Below are positions 27,084 through 35,951 of a stretch of 64,000 nt of DNA, piece by piece. Source of the stretch: Nitrospira sp. GTDB lineage: Bacteria > Nitrospirota > Nitrospiria > Nitrospirales > Nitrospiraceae. Below the pieces are notes generated by a model, which made no database searches, was not told the origin of the DNA, and worked only from the letters and a program-made list of their open reading frames with translations. Every line of letters starts with the position of its first letter. Positions within the stretch are counted from its first letter, which is position 1. The translations under genes were made by a program, and so were the position numbers. The DNA is taken from the NCBI GenBank assembly GCA_005116835.1, contig SWDM01000011.1, forward strand, positions 23,915 through 87,914. The letters run 5' to 3'.

Positions 27084-27449
27084 CTACATCGAATAGAAGA
27101 ACTCCTCCTTGACGATTTTCTCGTTCTGAACCGTATAGAGGCCTGCCTCATCCATCGTCATGCGTTTCCCTGTGTGTTTTGGTGTGACGTCATACTTGAA
27201 ATGCAGGATGAAACGGTCGCCGTTGGGATAGGGTCCTTCAACCGTGCCGCCGTGAATTTCATGATTGTCGACCCACCATTGATTCTTTCCCTTGATCTTC
27301 GCGATTCCTTTCTGGACCTGTTCCATGCCCGGCATGGCACAGGTCTCGACGCTCTCGATATTTGGCGAGTAAAAGCGATCGATCGCTTCCTGACTTTTGC
27401 CCTGCCGGCACAGTGCTGCCACTTCTTTTCCGATGTCCATGGTCGTCAT
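27084..27449 (-). CDS. SnoaL/NTF2-like fold protein
   Basis: 121 residues from ATG 27449 (AAGGAGG eight bases upstream). EVAALCRQGKSQEAIDRFYSPNIES followed by strands including GDRFILHFKYDVT and a C-terminal EFFYSM is the SnoaL-like NTF2 fold. Members may be enzymes or ligand binders; no catalytic pair is obvious. Confidence 0.8.
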   Translation of the reverse strand: MTTMDIGKEVAALCRQGKSQEAIDRFYSPNIESVETCAMPGMEQVQKGIAKIKGKNQWWVDNHEIHGGTVEGPYPNGDRFILHFKYDVTPKHTGKRMTMDEAGLYTVQNEKIVKEEFFYSM

Positions 27450-27496
27450 GATGAGATCCTCCTTGGTTAGCGGGTTAAAGTAATCGCGTTGCGTCT

Positions 27497-27709
27497 CTAT
27501 GCAATCATCACGAGTTCCTTCAACCGTTGTGTGAATACGTGATCCGGCTTGGCCTTGTGAGTGGTTTGACGATGAGTGGCGATCACAGGATCGACAATCG
27601 CCCCGCAATTGAGACAGCGCCAACCGGAGATCTCGTATCCCGCCGAATCGAATTCAAGGTTGTCATACTGTTCTCGAACCATCAGCCCATTACACCGTCG
27701 GCATGTCAT
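27497..27709 (-). CDS. Small zinc-ribbon protein
   Basis: 70 residues from ATG 27709 with AGGAGG upstream. Two CxxC pairs, CRRC near the N-terminus and CLNC in the middle, separated by ~30 residues, make a zinc ribbon; the segment after the second pair reads GAIVDPVIATHR. A paralogue with the same layout is at 52792-53001. Function unknown; such proteins often bind RNA, DNA or partner proteins. Confidence 0.75.
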   Translation of the reverse strand: MTCRRCNGLMVREQYDNLEFDSAGYEISGWRCLNCGAIVDPVIATHRQTTHKAKPDHVFTQRLKELVMIA

Positions 27710-27789
27710 AGGGCACCTCCTCTTCCCGGGCGATCTCAAGCGATTCGAGTATTGAACGAGCGTTCCATTATGGGTCGAAAAATATCGAT

Positions 27790-28371
27790 TCAATCTAAGA
27801 TTGTGAGCGCGGTCTCTGCCGTTTGATTTACCGCGTCAGCCGACGCTCCGGCTTTGATCATCACGATGGTTCCTTGCATCATCGTCGCGAGAAATCGCGC
27901 CAGCGCCCGAGGGTCTTTCCCATTGTTCAATTCACCCTGCTGTTTGGCGCGGGTCAAGACTCGAAAGAAGGTGTCTTCAATCAGCTTGAGAACCTGGCGG
28001 AGCGTGCCCGCGATCTCTTTTTCATGCGGAGAGAGTTCCATTACCGAATTGGCGATGAGGCAGCCCCGGCGCTGCGGATCGGCGAGGCCGCCTTCGATCA
28101 TTCCCCGGATAAATAGACGGAGTGTGGGGAGGGCCGGCCCTGGCTGATCGAGCAACGAGAATTTCTCGCCAACAAATCCATGGCAGTATCGGTCGATGAC
28201 TTTTAAGAACAGTTGGCGTTTATCACCAAACGTATCGTAGAGCGAACCGCGGTTCAGATCCATCGCTTCCAACAGATCTTCCATCGATGTCGCTTCATAG
28301 CCCTTGTGCCAAAAGACCTGCATGGCCTTCTCAAGCGCTTCATCGGGAATGAACTCTTTCGGGCGGGGCAT
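27790..28371 (-). CDS. TetR/AcrR-family transcriptional regulator
   Basis: 193 residues. The N-terminal HTH is VFWHKGYEATSMEDLLEAMDLNRGSLYDTFGDKRQLF, the classic TetR pattern. The C-terminal ligand domain contains RRGCLIANSVMEL, seen in regulators related to NemR/AcrR-type sensors. A perfect inverted repeat lies 17 bases upstream of the start codon (28389-28408), so autorepression is likely. It heads a co-directional cluster that extends to 24478. Confidence 0.9.
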   Translation of the reverse strand: MPRPKEFIPDEALEKAMQVFWHKGYEATSMEDLLEAMDLNRGSLYDTFGDKRQLFLKVIDRYCHGFVGEKFSLLDQPGPALPTLRLFIRGMIEGGLADPQRRGCLIANSVMELSPHEKEIAGTLRQVLKLIEDTFFRVLTRAKQQGELNNGKDPRALARFLATMMQGTIVMIKAGASADAVNQTAETALTILD

Positions 28372-28388
28372 TGGAGGTCCCTCGATTT

Positions 28389-28408
28389 CTAACTTGGAGC
28401 GAAGTTAG
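28389..28408. promoter_or_regulatory. Candidate operator of the TetR-family regulator
   Basis: Perfect 7-bp inverted repeat CTAACTT-GGAGCG-AAGTTAG in the short region upstream of the regulator start at 28371. TetR-family repressors usually bind such palindromes over their own promoter. Confidence 0.6.
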
Positions 28409-28636
28409 CACATATTGGAACGATCAGTCAGTAACAAGTTTTCTGTCCTTCATTCCGCCCCATGGCCCTGCGATGGGAGATACAGAGAAGGTAAATATAA
28501 TCTACGTATTTCCATGGCCCCCTTTTGGTTGCTATACAGCGCCGATGCAGATGTATTACAAGTTCCCTTGTGTCTGGGGCCGAAAATGTAAAATCGAAGG
28601 ACGAGATAGGTTCTCGTGACCGTGGAAAGGATTCGA

Positions 28637-29080
28637 ATGAAACAGAACCCTACAGCCATGCGGCCATCCAAGGCATTGCTGCGGAAAGTGGCTTCGAAGG
28701 TTGCGAAACACCCTCGCCGTAAACCAGCAGGGTTGACGGGAAAGCTTGTCCAATCTGAACGTCGGTATGAAACACGGAAGCCGAAGATTAGTCCCTGCAC
28801 CTATGGTTTGCTGCGGTCGGTTAACAACGATGGCGCGGTTCTTGAGGAGGGGCTAGGCGCGTCGGTCAATAAAAGTTTAACTGGAATGCGGCTCCTGCTC
28901 GGCATTGCCCCAACCAAAGGACAGCTGCTAGAAATTCAAACCGGTTATTCACCCGTGGGGTCTGCGTTCTCTTTGGTAGAGGTCTGCTGGACCAAACTGT
29001 TGAGAAGGGGGGTGCAAGGGGCTCTGTACCTCGTCGGCTGTCGCCAGAATTTCGGCATTATGTACGATGAGGCGATCTAG
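28637..29080 (+). CDS. PilZ-like small protein, paralogue of 51657-52106
   Basis: 147 residues from ATG 28637 (GAAAGG upstream; GTG codons at 28616 and 28622 are possible). A basic N-terminal third is followed by a beta-rich region including ALNRS-like ASVNKSLTGMRLLLGIAP and ending LYLVGCRQNFG. The same blocks occur in the protein at 51657, and they recall degenerate PilZ domains, but the cyclic-di-GMP RxxxR motif is not clear. Function unknown. Confidence 0.55.
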   Translation: MKQNPTAMRPSKALLRKVASKVAKHPRRKPAGLTGKLVQSERRYETRKPKISPCTYGLLRSVNNDGAVLEEGLGASVNKSLTGMRLLLGIAPTKGQLLEIQTGYSPVGSAFSLVEVCWTKLLRRGVQGALYLVGCRQNFGIMYDEAI

Positions 29081-29359
29081 CAGAACCTGTTCCCCGCAGT
29101 TCTGATCTGTGAATAACATCCTCGCGCCAGTCATTCCTTGATCCTTTCTCGCCTTGACAAAACAGCCACTAAGTACGGATCCTGATGAAAGCAGTGGCCC
29201 TTGAGCCTCCTGCCATATTCTCTTTCCCAACATTCTGCGGTACTATTCCGGACTCATCGCACAGCCTGTCCTCCATCACAGGGTTCGCATCGTTTCGAAC
29301 TAAAGGCAAATACCTATAAGAGGAAACAGTGGATGAGAGAGAAGATAAGGGGTGACGAA

Positions 29360-30372
29360 ATGGCAAAAGCTCAATTGACTCCGGCGAAGATCTTGCAGCT
29401 CGGTACGGGTTTTTGGGGGTCAAAGACCCTGCTCAGTGCCATTGAACTGGGCTTGTTTACTCAGTTAGCAAAGGGTCCGCTCGATGTTGCGGCCTTGACC
29501 AAACGACTTCAGCTCCATCCCCGCAGCGCACGAGATTTTTTCGATGCCCTGGTCGCGCTGGGCATGCTCAAGCGCTTTGGCTCGCGTTACGCCAATACCA
29601 CAGAGACTGCACAGTTTCTCGATCGCGCGAAACCCACGTATGTCGGCGGCATACTGGAAATGTGCAATGCGCGGCTCTATCGATTCTGGGGTTCGTTGAC
29701 AGAAGGCCTCCGCACCGGTAAGGCGCAGAACGAGGTGAAAACTGGCGAGGACTTCTTCGGTACCTTGTATGCCGATCCACAGCGGCTGGAAGGGTTTCTC
29801 AAGGCTATGACCGGTCTCAGCATCGGGCCGGCGCAGGTCATCGCGAAAAATTTCCCTGGAAAAAATACCATACGTTTGTGGATGTCGGCTGCGCCCAAGG
29901 CGGCGTGGCAGTTGAGATCGCTCTCGCACACAAGCATCTCATGGGCGGCGGCATGGATCTCCCAGTGGTGCAGCCAATCTTCGAAGCCTATGCGAAGGAT
30001 CGAGGCGTCGCGCAGCGGCTGCGTTTCCATCCGGGGAATTTCTTTAAAGACCAATTGCCGAAGTGCGATGTGATCGTGATGGGCCATATCCTTCACGACT
30101 GGAATATAGATGAAAAGATGATGCTTCTCAGCAAGGCCTACGATGCCTTACCGTCCGGCGGCGCAGTGATCATCCATGAAGCATTGATCGACGATGCGCG
30201 GAAGCAGAACGCATTCGGGCTGCTCATGAGCCTCAACATGCTGATCGAGACGCACGGCGGGTTCGACTTTACCGGCGCCGATTGCCGTAAGTGGATGAAA
30301 GAAGTGGGGTTCAAGCGGACACAGGTGATGCCACTGGCCGGGCCGGACGGGATGGTGGTGGGGTTCAAATAA
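29360..30372 (+). pseudogene. O-methyltransferase (Methyltransf_2 type) interrupted by a 1-nt frameshift at an A6 run
   Basis: The N-terminal half (ATG 29360, AAGGGG upstream) contains a dimerisation winged helix ([38 protein letters not shown]). The catalytic half is in the -1 frame: [13 protein letters not shown] for SAM binding, GHILHDWN with the family His, and [15 protein letters not shown] at the C-terminus. The two join if one extra A is present in the run 29860-29865. This gives an intact ~337-residue acetylserotonin-OMT-like enzyme. It could be a sequencing error, a true pseudogene, or a slippage site. Substrate unknown; the next genes are a reductase, an SDR and an exporter. Confidence 0.85.
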
Positions 30373-30460
30373 TGATTAGCCGTACGAGACAGGCGGGAAT
30401 AGACCAAATGCACATTTAGCCTGGCGGGATTTTTCAGTGTTCTGCTAGAATCGCTCCGCC

Positions 30461-31192
30461 ATGCCGATTGATACCTATGCCGCACAAGTTCAGTCGATCG
30501 AGAATCTCACCCACGACGTGCGCCGGCTCGACCTACGGTTAATCGAGCCGGAGTCCATCAATTTTAAGCCTGGTCAGTTTGTGTCGTTTGAATTGCCGGA
30601 TCCGCAGTCCGGACGGCTCCTCACCCGGGCCTACTCCATCGCCTCACAACCCAGTCGATCGGGCGTCATCACACTATTGTTCAATCTGGTATCGGGCGGT
30701 CCTGGCTCCGGCTTTCTCTTCCATCTCAAAGAAGGAGAGAAGACACAGTTCAAAGGACCAGCTGGACATTTCTATCTGCGTGATGACCCGAATCGCGAAT
30801 TGCTGTTCGTGGCCAGCGGCACCGGTATTGCTCCGATCCGGTCCATGCTGTTGGCGAACGCGGAACGTCACAATCCGAGACCGGCGACTCTGTTCTGGGG
30901 CTTGCGTAGCCAGAAGGATTTGTACGATCAGGAAGAGCTGGCTGAACTGAGCAGCCGTATTCAGACCTTGACGGTTGTCACGACGCTCTCGCGACCAGAT
31001 CCAGGCTGGTCCGGTGAATCCGGTCGCGTCCTGCGGCTGATCGAGGAGCGAATTACCTCCGTTAAGAATCTTTCAGTCTACCTCTGCGGGAACAGCGGTA
31101 TGATTACCGACGCCACATCGTTACTTCAAAAAAAAGGCCTCTGCCCCATCTACCGGGAAAAATACTACGACGGAGGAGGAGATGGAGGCTGA
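30461..31192 (+). CDS. Ferredoxin/flavodoxin-NADP+ reductase-type flavoprotein
   Basis: 243 residues. FAD-binding RAYSIAS, NAD(P)-binding GTGIAPIRSMLL, and VYLCGNSGMI are the FNR family motifs. It transfers electrons between NAD(P)H and a one-electron carrier; the electron partner is not encoded nearby. Its last codons and stop lie in a repeat-C fragment (31186-31230), so the C-terminus may have been altered by the repeat. Confidence 0.88.
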   Translation: MPIDTYAAQVQSIENLTHDVRRLDLRLIEPESINFKPGQFVSFELPDPQSGRLLTRAYSIASQPSRSGVITLLFNLVSGGPGSGFLFHLKEGEKTQFKGPAGHFYLRDDPNRELLFVASGTGIAPIRSMLLANAERHNPRPATLFWGLRSQKDLYDQEELAELSSRIQTLTVVTTLSRPDPGWSGESGRVLRLIEERITSVKNLSVYLCGNSGMITDATSLLQKKGLCPIYREKYYDGGGDGG

Positions 31193-31230
31193 TGATCTTC
31201 TGTGTTCGCGCAACGCGCGGCCTCAGAAGG
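31186..31230. repeat. Partial copy of palindromic repeat family C
   Basis: A 45-bp stretch closely matching the left arm of the copies at 38843, 39954 and 40082 (TGATGATCTTCTGTG and CGCGCAACGCGCGG). The right arm is missing. It supplies the stop codon of the flavoprotein gene. Confidence 0.7.
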
Positions 31231-31287
31231 ATGGGAAGGGCAGCCTTGGCCACTCCCTAGAGAGAAGTATAGGAAACAGGTGATCCC

Positions 31288-32007
31288 ATGCAACGGTTGA
31301 AAAATAAAGTTGCGATTGTGACTGGCAGCAGCAGCGGCATTGGCAAGGCGATTGCTCTGCGATTCGGATTGGAAGGCGCCAAAGTCATAGTTGCAGCCAG
31401 GCGGATGCCGCTTTGCGAGCAGACCGTCGCGCAGATCACGAAGGCCGGCGGTGAAGCCTGGGCCATTCAAACCGATGTGGCCGATGAAGGGCAGGTAGAA
31501 CGACTGATTGAAGAGACCTGCAAGCGTTATGGGCGGCTGGACATTCTCGTGAATAACGCAGGAATCTTCGGCGGCAAGCGCCTCGCGGACACAACGACGA
31601 GGGATTTCGACGAGGTGATGAACGTGAATGTGCGTGGAACTTTCTTCTGTAGTCGAGCTGGGTTCAAACAGATGAAGCAGCAAGGCGGGGGAATCATCAT
31701 CAACATGTCGAGCGTTGCCGGTGTGCAGGCCTGGGCCGGGACCGGCACCTACAGCGTGTCGAAGCATGGCATCATGGCCATGACGAAATCCCTGGCCGAC
31801 GAAGGCCGCCCGCATCACATTAAAGTGAGTGCCATCTGTCCCGGCAGTGTGGCAGAGGATCTTGTCGATGCCTCTCCGGAAGAGATTCTCTGCAGCGAGA
31901 AGATTGACCCATTCGACGTAGCAGAAACCGCGGTCTATCTGGCGACGCTCGGCAAGTATACCGTGGTGCATCAGATCGTCATCGATCGACTGGGCGCAGA
32001 CTGGTGA
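31288..32007 (+). CDS. Short-chain dehydrogenase/reductase
   Basis: 239 residues. TGSSSGIGKAIALRFG binds the cofactor, NNAG is at the usual place, and the catalytic triad is Ser in MSSVAG with YSVSKHG. Classical SDRs oxidise or reduce alcohols/ketones with NAD(P). The stop overlaps the start of the exporter by 4 bases. Confidence 0.93.
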   Translation: MQRLKNKVAIVTGSSSGIGKAIALRFGLEGAKVIVAARRMPLCEQTVAQITKAGGEAWAIQTDVADEGQVERLIEETCKRYGRLDILVNNAGIFGGKRLADTTTRDFDEVMNVNVRGTFFCSRAGFKQMKQQGGGIIINMSSVAGVQAWAGTGTYSVSKHGIMAMTKSLADEGRPHHIKVSAICPGSVAEDLVDASPEEILCSEKIDPFDVAETAVYLATLGKYTVVHQIVIDRLGADW

Positions 32008-33239
32008 CGGTCCCTCCAGCCTCTCCATCGACCCAGCCGCGGCAGGCGGCGATCGTCTTCATTCTCATCACTGTCGTGCTCGACGTGCTCTCATTCGGCA
32101 TCATCATTCCCGTGTTGCCGAAACTCGTCGAAGATTTCATGTCCGGCGACACGGCGCAGGCTGCATCAGTCTATGGCCTCATGGGCATGGCCTGGGCGCT
32201 CATGCAGTTCGTCTGTTCGCCCATTCAGGGCGCGCTGTCGGATCGCTTTGGGCGGCGGCCGATTGTACTGTTGTCAAATCTCGGCTTGGGTCTCGACTAC
32301 ATTTTTATGGCGCTCGCGCCCAGTGTCACCTGGCTCTTCGTGGGCCGTATCATCTCGGGCATCGCGGCCTCCAGCTTCAGTACCGCGGGCGCCTATATTG
32401 CCGACGTTACGCCGCCGGAGAAGCGGGCTGCCGCCTTTGGGATGATCGGCGCGGCCTTTGGCTTAGGCTTCATTCTTGGCCCGGCGGTGGGCGGGCTGCT
32501 CGGCGTGGTTGATCCACGGCTTCCCTTCTGGGGAGCGGCTGCGACGAGTCTCGTGAACGCCTGCTACGGATTCTTCGTCCTGCCGGAGTCGCTCCCGCGC
32601 GAGAAGCGCATGAAATTTTCCTGGAAACGGGCCAATCCGATCGGCTCCTTCACACTGTTGCGGTCGCATCGCGAGCTCTTCAGTCTCGCTGCGGTGGTGT
32701 TTCTCGGGTACCTCGGGCATGCCGTCTTGCCGAGTGTGGCCGTGCTCTATGTCGGCTACCGCTACGGGTGGGACACGAAGGCTGTCGGCTTTATGCTGGC
32801 CGGCGCCGGCGTCACGGCCATGATTGTGCAAGGGCTCCTCATGCGGCCGCTCATCGCCCGCTTCGGAGAGCGGAAGACCCTCATCGCCGGATTGCTCAGC
32901 GGCGCGCTGGGCTTTGCGGTCTACGGTGTGGCGACCGAGGGATGGATCTATTGTGCAGGGATTCCCATCATGGCCTTCTGGGGCCTCGCCGGTCCGTCCG
33001 CGCAAGCGTTCATGTCCCGCCGCGTGAGCAGCTCCGAACAGGGTCAGCTCCAAGGGGCCATTGCGGGGCTTTCGGGTATCGCAGGCCTCATAGGCCCGGG
33101 CCTCTTCACGCAAGCCTTTGCGCTCTTTATCGGCGTACAAGCTGGTTGGCACCTCCCTGGCGCGCCGTTTCTTCTGGCGTCCCTCTTATTGTTCGTGGGG
33201 ATAGCGATTGCCTGGCGAGCGACAAAGCCCACCCGGTAG
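32004..33239 (+). CDS. MFS efflux transporter, TetA-like
   Basis: 411 residues with 12 predicted transmembrane helices. Motif A is SDRFGRRPIVLLS, and FGIIIPVLPKLVEDF and GAYIADVTPPEKRA are typical of the tetracycline-type (DHA1) exporters. GTG start overlaps the SDR stop, implying coupling. The combination with an O-methyltransferase, flavin reductase and SDR suggests export of a modified small molecule; resistance to a named drug cannot be claimed. Confidence 0.88.
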   Translation: MTVPPASPSTQPRQAAIVFILITVVLDVLSFGIIIPVLPKLVEDFMSGDTAQAASVYGLMGMAWALMQFVCSPIQGALSDRFGRRPIVLLSNLGLGLDYIFMALAPSVTWLFVGRIISGIAASSFSTAGAYIADVTPPEKRAAAFGMIGAAFGLGFILGPAVGGLLGVVDPRLPFWGAAATSLVNACYGFFVLPESLPREKRMKFSWKRANPIGSFTLLRSHRELFSLAAVVFLGYLGHAVLPSVAVLYVGYRYGWDTKAVGFMLAGAGVTAMIVQGLLMRPLIARFGERKTLIAGLLSGALGFAVYGVATEGWIYCAGIPIMAFWGLAGPSAQAFMSRRVSSSEQGQLQGAIAGLSGIAGLIGPGLFTQAFALFIGVQAGWHLPGAPFLLASLLLFVGIAIAWRATKPTR

Positions 33240-33682
33240 TACACTCACAGTATTCACAAACCCTTCAACTGCATTGTGAATTCGCCGCCGCATCCAATCT
33301 TAATCACGCGTGACCTACCTCATGTGCGTCGGAACTTTTAGCGCTTGATCCCAGTTCCTTGTTCCTCGCCTTCCTCAACGCCGGACGCTCTCCAACTCAC
33401 CATTCAATCGGCTTGTGGATCGTTGGCACTCAGGGAAGAGTAGCGACATCGGTCGGGCTAAGACAGGCAGGTCTTATTCTAATGTCTGTTTGAAGGCTAA
33501 CCCATGCGTGACCACGCACTTCTTGTTCAGGTCTGCAAGTGTGGGCGAGAAATTATGAAGAATGTCAACGGATGCAGGGGGATCGGGCATTAGTCGCGAT
33601 GGCATGGCTTATGCTCCCACCCGCGGAAGGTGTGCCGCAGTGAAAACACATGGGTGATCGCCTGCTTCAAGAGGAGAGAATT
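33240..33682. other. 443-bp intergenic region
   Basis: No frame with protein character, no hairpin terminator and no repeat that I can match to the families in this window. It presumably contains the promoter of the haloperoxidase-like gene. Confidence 0.5.
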
Positions 33683-35185
33683 ATGATGTCTCATCCTGGA
33701 AAGGTTCTGACTCTCTGCGCGGTCCTGTCTCTGTTAGTGCCATCACACGAGAGTGTTGCGGAAGGATTGCGCGGAGGATTTGACGAGGCGTTTGGCCCGC
33801 AGATTCATCCCGGTGCCCAGCTGGCTCGACCCAATGTGAAACATCGCCCGCGCCATGGGTTCGATCGTGCCGTTGCCGTCCGTGATTGGAATCAGATTGC
33901 CATCGATGCCAGCGGCCTCGATCACACGCCGTCGGATGCCTCCCATGTTTTTGGCCATCAGCTCGGTCCAGGCCGGTCGAGTCGAGCAATGGCCATCGTT
34001 CATCTTGCGGTATTCGAAGTCGTGAACGCGATTGAAGGAGGCTATAAGAGCTACATTGGTCTGACGTCTCATAGGCCGGGAGCATCGCTCAAAGCTGCAG
34101 TCGCGCAAGCTGCGCACGATACGCTTGTTGCGCTCTATCCTTCGCAAACGGCCCGCTTCGACGCCGTGCTTACGGAAGAGCTAAGCGAGATTCAGGACGG
34201 GAGGATGAAAGCCAACGGGATCGCCTTAGGGGAAAAAGCGGCCGCTGCCGTCCTCACCGCTCGCGCCAACGATGGAGCGCTGCATAGTGAGCCACGGCTT
34301 GGCACCGAGTTTATGACGAGCAACGAGCCGGGCAAGTGGAGGCAGGATCCTATCAGTCTGATCCCCATTGCGTTAGGTGCCTATTGGGGAGAGGTCAAGC
34401 CGTTTGTGCTCGAACGAGGCGATCAATTTCGGATCCCGCCACCGCCTAGGCTCGACAGTGCCGAGTATGCCGCTGCCTTCAACGAGGTGAAGATACTGGG
34501 GGGTGACGGGTTGGTGACTCCCACGACACGTACAACAGAGCAAACGCAGATTGGAATTTACTGGGCCTATGACGGGACGCCGAGCCTTTGTGCGCCGCCA
34601 CGACTCTATAATCAGATTGCCATGCGGATTGCGAACAAGATGGGCACGGATACCGATGCGCTGGAGCTGGCAAGACTGTTGGCGCTTGTGAATGTCGCGA
34701 TGGCTGATTCCGGCATCGCTGCCTGGGAATCCAAATACCATTACCAAATTGCACGGCCGGTCACAGGTATTCGCGAAGCCGGCGTGCAGTTTGGCGGAGA
34801 TCCCACGTACGTGCCGCTCGGAGCGCCGGCCAGCAATCTCACTGGACCAAATTTTACCCCGCCGTTCCCGGCCTACCCCTCTGGCCATGCCGTGTTCGGT
34901 GGAGCCCTTTTTCAGACACTGCGGAGCTTCTACCGAACTGACCGTATCGCCTTCACCTTCGTCTCGGACGAATTCAATGGTGTGACCAAGGGCAACGATG
35001 GAATCGTGCGACCGGTGGTCGAGCGCAGCTTCTCCTCACTATCGCAGGCAGAGGAAGAAAACGGCCGGAGCCGCATCTACCTTGGCATCCATTGGGCGTT
35101 TGACGCAACCGAAGGGGTTAAGCAAGGAAACCGCGTGGCCGATTATGTGTTCAAGAACATGTTGCGGCCAGACCGTCGACGGTAA
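33683..35185 (+). CDS. Vanadium-dependent haloperoxidase-like protein (PAP2 superfamily), secreted
   Basis: 500 residues from ATG 33683 (GAGGAGAG upstream). A signal peptide (to about residue 25) is followed by an all-helical domain with YPSGHAVFGGA and RIYLGIHWAFDATEG, which are the vanadate/phosphate-binding motifs (His in both) of the haloperoxidase/acid-phosphatase superfamily. The enzyme would oxidise halides with H2O2, or act as a phosphatase; distinction requires assay. Periplasmic location is likely. Confidence 0.87.
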   Translation: MMSHPGKVLTLCAVLSLLVPSHESVAEGLRGGFDEAFGPQIHPGAQLARPNVKHRPRHGFDRAVAVRDWNQIAIDASGLDHTPSDASHVFGHQLGPGRSSRAMAIVHLAVFEVVNAIEGGYKSYIGLTSHRPGASLKAAVAQAAHDTLVALYPSQTARFDAVLTEELSEIQDGRMKANGIALGEKAAAAVLTARANDGALHSEPRLGTEFMTSNEPGKWRQDPISLIPIALGAYWGEVKPFVLERGDQFRIPPPPRLDSAEYAAAFNEVKILGGDGLVTPTTRTTEQTQIGIYWAYDGTPSLCAPPRLYNQIAMRIANKMGTDTDALELARLLALVNVAMADSGIAAWESKYHYQIARPVTGIREAGVQFGGDPTYVPLGAPASNLTGPNFTPPFPAYPSGHAVFGGALFQTLRSFYRTDRIAFTFVSDEFNGVTKGNDGIVRPVVERSFSSLSQAEEENGRSRIYLGIHWAFDATEGVKQGNRVADYVFKNMLRPDRRR

Positions 35186-35198
35186 TGACCCAGGATTT

Positions 35199-35273
35199 CG
35201 TGAAAGGTGAAAAGTAAAAGGTGAAAGGTTTCAGAGGAAGATTCTTCGGCAATCCTACGTTTCACCTTTCACG
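35199..35273. terminator. 14-bp perfect inverted repeat between convergent genes (bidirectional terminator candidate)
   Basis: CGTGAAAGGTGAAA at 35199-35212 pairs with TTTCACCTTTCACG at 35260-35273, with further GTGAAAGG repeats in the loop. It stands between the haloperoxidase stop and the convergent GNAT stop. Confidence 0.5.
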
Positions 35274-35322
35274 TCTCACGCCTAACGACCTTCCTATGCT
35301 GGCGGCCTTTATCAACAGTCTG

Positions 35323-35775
35323 CTATCGGTACTTGGCGAAACAGATCAGATCCAAGTGGTCGTAGTGATCGGGGAGAATGGTTTCTGCCTTGTAGCCGAG
35401 GCTCATGAACAGGTGAATGTTCCTGGCAGTACGCAGCATGGTGCAGGCATAGAATTTATGAGCGTCGGTCGCGGCCTGTTCGATTTCGCGGATCAGCGCC
35501 TTCCCCACTCCTTGGCCCTGGTGGGTGGGACTCACGGATAACAGCCGGATGATGCAGACCCCAGCCACGGTCCAAAAGCGCACCGACCCCACCACCGCTC
35601 CCTCCGCCTCCGCCACGAAGATATGTTTCTCCTTGGCATCTTCCCTGAGGCTCTCGATCGTCTCCCTGGTCCACCCGCTTACTGTATAGAGGTTGGCGTA
35701 TTCCCCGAACGCGGCCTGTTGTACGAGAAGCAGGGCAGGGAAATCGGTTTCGGTTGCGGGGCGGATGTGAATCAT
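35323..35775 (-). CDS. GNAT-family N-acetyltransferase
   Basis: 150 residues. The acetyl-CoA site is LSVSPTHQGQGVGKALI, preceded by a strand VVGSVRFW and followed by NIHLFMSLGYKAET. It transfers acetyl from acetyl-CoA to an amine; substrate not readable. Confidence 0.9.
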   Translation of the reverse strand: MIHIRPATETDFPALLLVQQAAFGEYANLYTVSGWTRETIESLREDAKEKHIFVAEAEGAVVGSVRFWTVAGVCIIRLLSVSPTHQGQGVGKALIREIEQAATDAHKFYACTMLRTARNIHLFMSLGYKAETILPDHYDHLDLICFAKYR

Positions 35776-35916
35776 AGGCGCTCCAGGCTGAGGCTTCGCA
35801 TTCGAGTTGGTGAGGATATCAAAGCCAAGCAGGATCTGCTATCCAGGAGCCTGTGCAGGAGCTTTATGAAAAGCGTCTCCTGTTCGGGCAATTGGCCATT
35901 GCTCTCTTTCTTTAAG

Positions 35917-35940
35917 ACTCAGCACTCAGCACGCAGCACT
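35917..35940. repeat. Short tandem CAGCACT heptamer array
   Basis: About three consecutive copies of a 7-mer (CAGCACT, one with a G change) directly 3' of the SLT gene end. Confidence 0.6.
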
Positions 35941-35951
35941 TCCGAGCATCC

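Noticed and set aside
32463..33152. Long minus-strand open frame of 229 codons
   Set aside because: Shadow of the MFS transporter; composition is low-complexity and charged with no recognised motifs.
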